Shown: positions 31,573 through 31,677 of the stretch, in pieces
Numbering within the stretch: the stretch's first letter is position 1
Layout: each line of letters opens with the position of its first letter
NCBI GenBank assembly: GCA_036652035.1
Contig: JAVVWR010000035.1
Location: forward strand, 1-31,677
Direction: 5' to 3'
Length of the DNA stretch: 31,677 nt
From: JAEZVV01 sp036652035
GTDB taxonomy: Bacteria > Pseudomonadota > Gammaproteobacteria > Burkholderiales > Burkholderiaceae_F
The notes under the pieces: generated by a model
Told to the model about the DNA's origin: nothing
The model's database searches: none
What the model saw: the letters and a program-made list of their open reading frames with translations, nothing else
Position numbers and translations under genes: made by a program

Positions 31573-31677
31573 GATTGGCTTTCAGAGTTGAGAGATCAAC
31601 AGGTTACTGCGCCCAATTCAAAGAGATTTGCGGCCGATCAAGCCGCCCCGGCCCGCGCGCGGAACTTCCGCCCAGCG

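Noticed and set aside
31638..31677. Possible C-terminal end of a minus-strand gene entering from the right edge
   Set aside because: Only about 12 codons are visible before a TGA; no motif supports a call.

Overview
This window is most of a long exopolysaccharide (EPS) locus of the exosortase A (XrtA)/PEP-CTERM type. The strong GC bias, the family-level similarity of the XrtA-associated proteins and the gene order point to a betaproteobacterium (Rhodocyclales/Burkholderiales-like); that placement is inference, because no rRNA or other taxonomic marker is present. All family names below were recognised by eye from protein sequence, not by database search.

Layout. (1) Left edge, minus strand: the start of an acyltransferase-3 (OafA-like) gene cut by the window end, preceded by a family 4 glycosyltransferase (139-1368). 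(2) A 177-bp divergent promoter region (1369-1545) with an operator-like inverted repeat. (3) A plus-strand module with overlapping genes (1546-5230): secreted TPR protein, GNAT/FemAB-like protein, and an asparagine-synthase-like protein without the glutaminase cysteine. (4) A convergent junction (5231-5307) with a hairpin. (5) One minus-strand run of genes from 29719 down to 5308. In transcription order it encodes: Wza-like export lipoprotein, Wzz-like chain-length protein, tyrosine-kinase ATPase, outer-membrane barrel protein, AAA ATPase, WecB epimerase, polysaccharide deacetylase, FemAB-like protein, sugar transferase stp1, exosortase A fused to an EpsI domain, sugar transferase stp2, class II amidotransferase, two more glycosyltransferases, a CapK/PaaK-like adenylating enzyme, UDP-glucose dehydrogenase, a methyltransferase, a second deacetylase, and an MBOAT plus SGNH-like acetylation pair. 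(6) A 426-bp divergent region (29720-30145) that repeats the operator-like element of region 2. (7) On the plus strand, a Cds1-like PLP enzyme (30146-31273), then a 10-bp perfect inverted repeat, then a small minus-strand membrane protein (31354-31572). The last ~105 bases hold no feature I can support.

How it fits together. WecB and Ugd supply UDP-ManNAc and UDP-glucuronate. Five family 4 glycosyltransferases assemble the repeat unit. Deacetylases, amidotransferases, methyltransferase and acyltransferases decorate it. The Wzz-like protein, kinase, ATPase, barrel protein and Wza-like lipoprotein control chain length and export. XrtA would process PEP-CTERM proteins made elsewhere. No priming glycosyltransferase, Wzx flippase, Wzy polymerase, PrsK/PrsR regulator pair or PEP-CTERM substrate is seen here; they presumably lie outside the window.

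Most notable: a shared GACACC-N6-TCGGTGC element in both divergent promoter regions; a low-GC MBOAT/SGNH gene pair set in very GC-rich DNA; an amidotransferase-like protein without its N-terminal cysteine beside a canonical one; and a 22-codon reading frame that exactly bridges two genes by stop/start overlaps.
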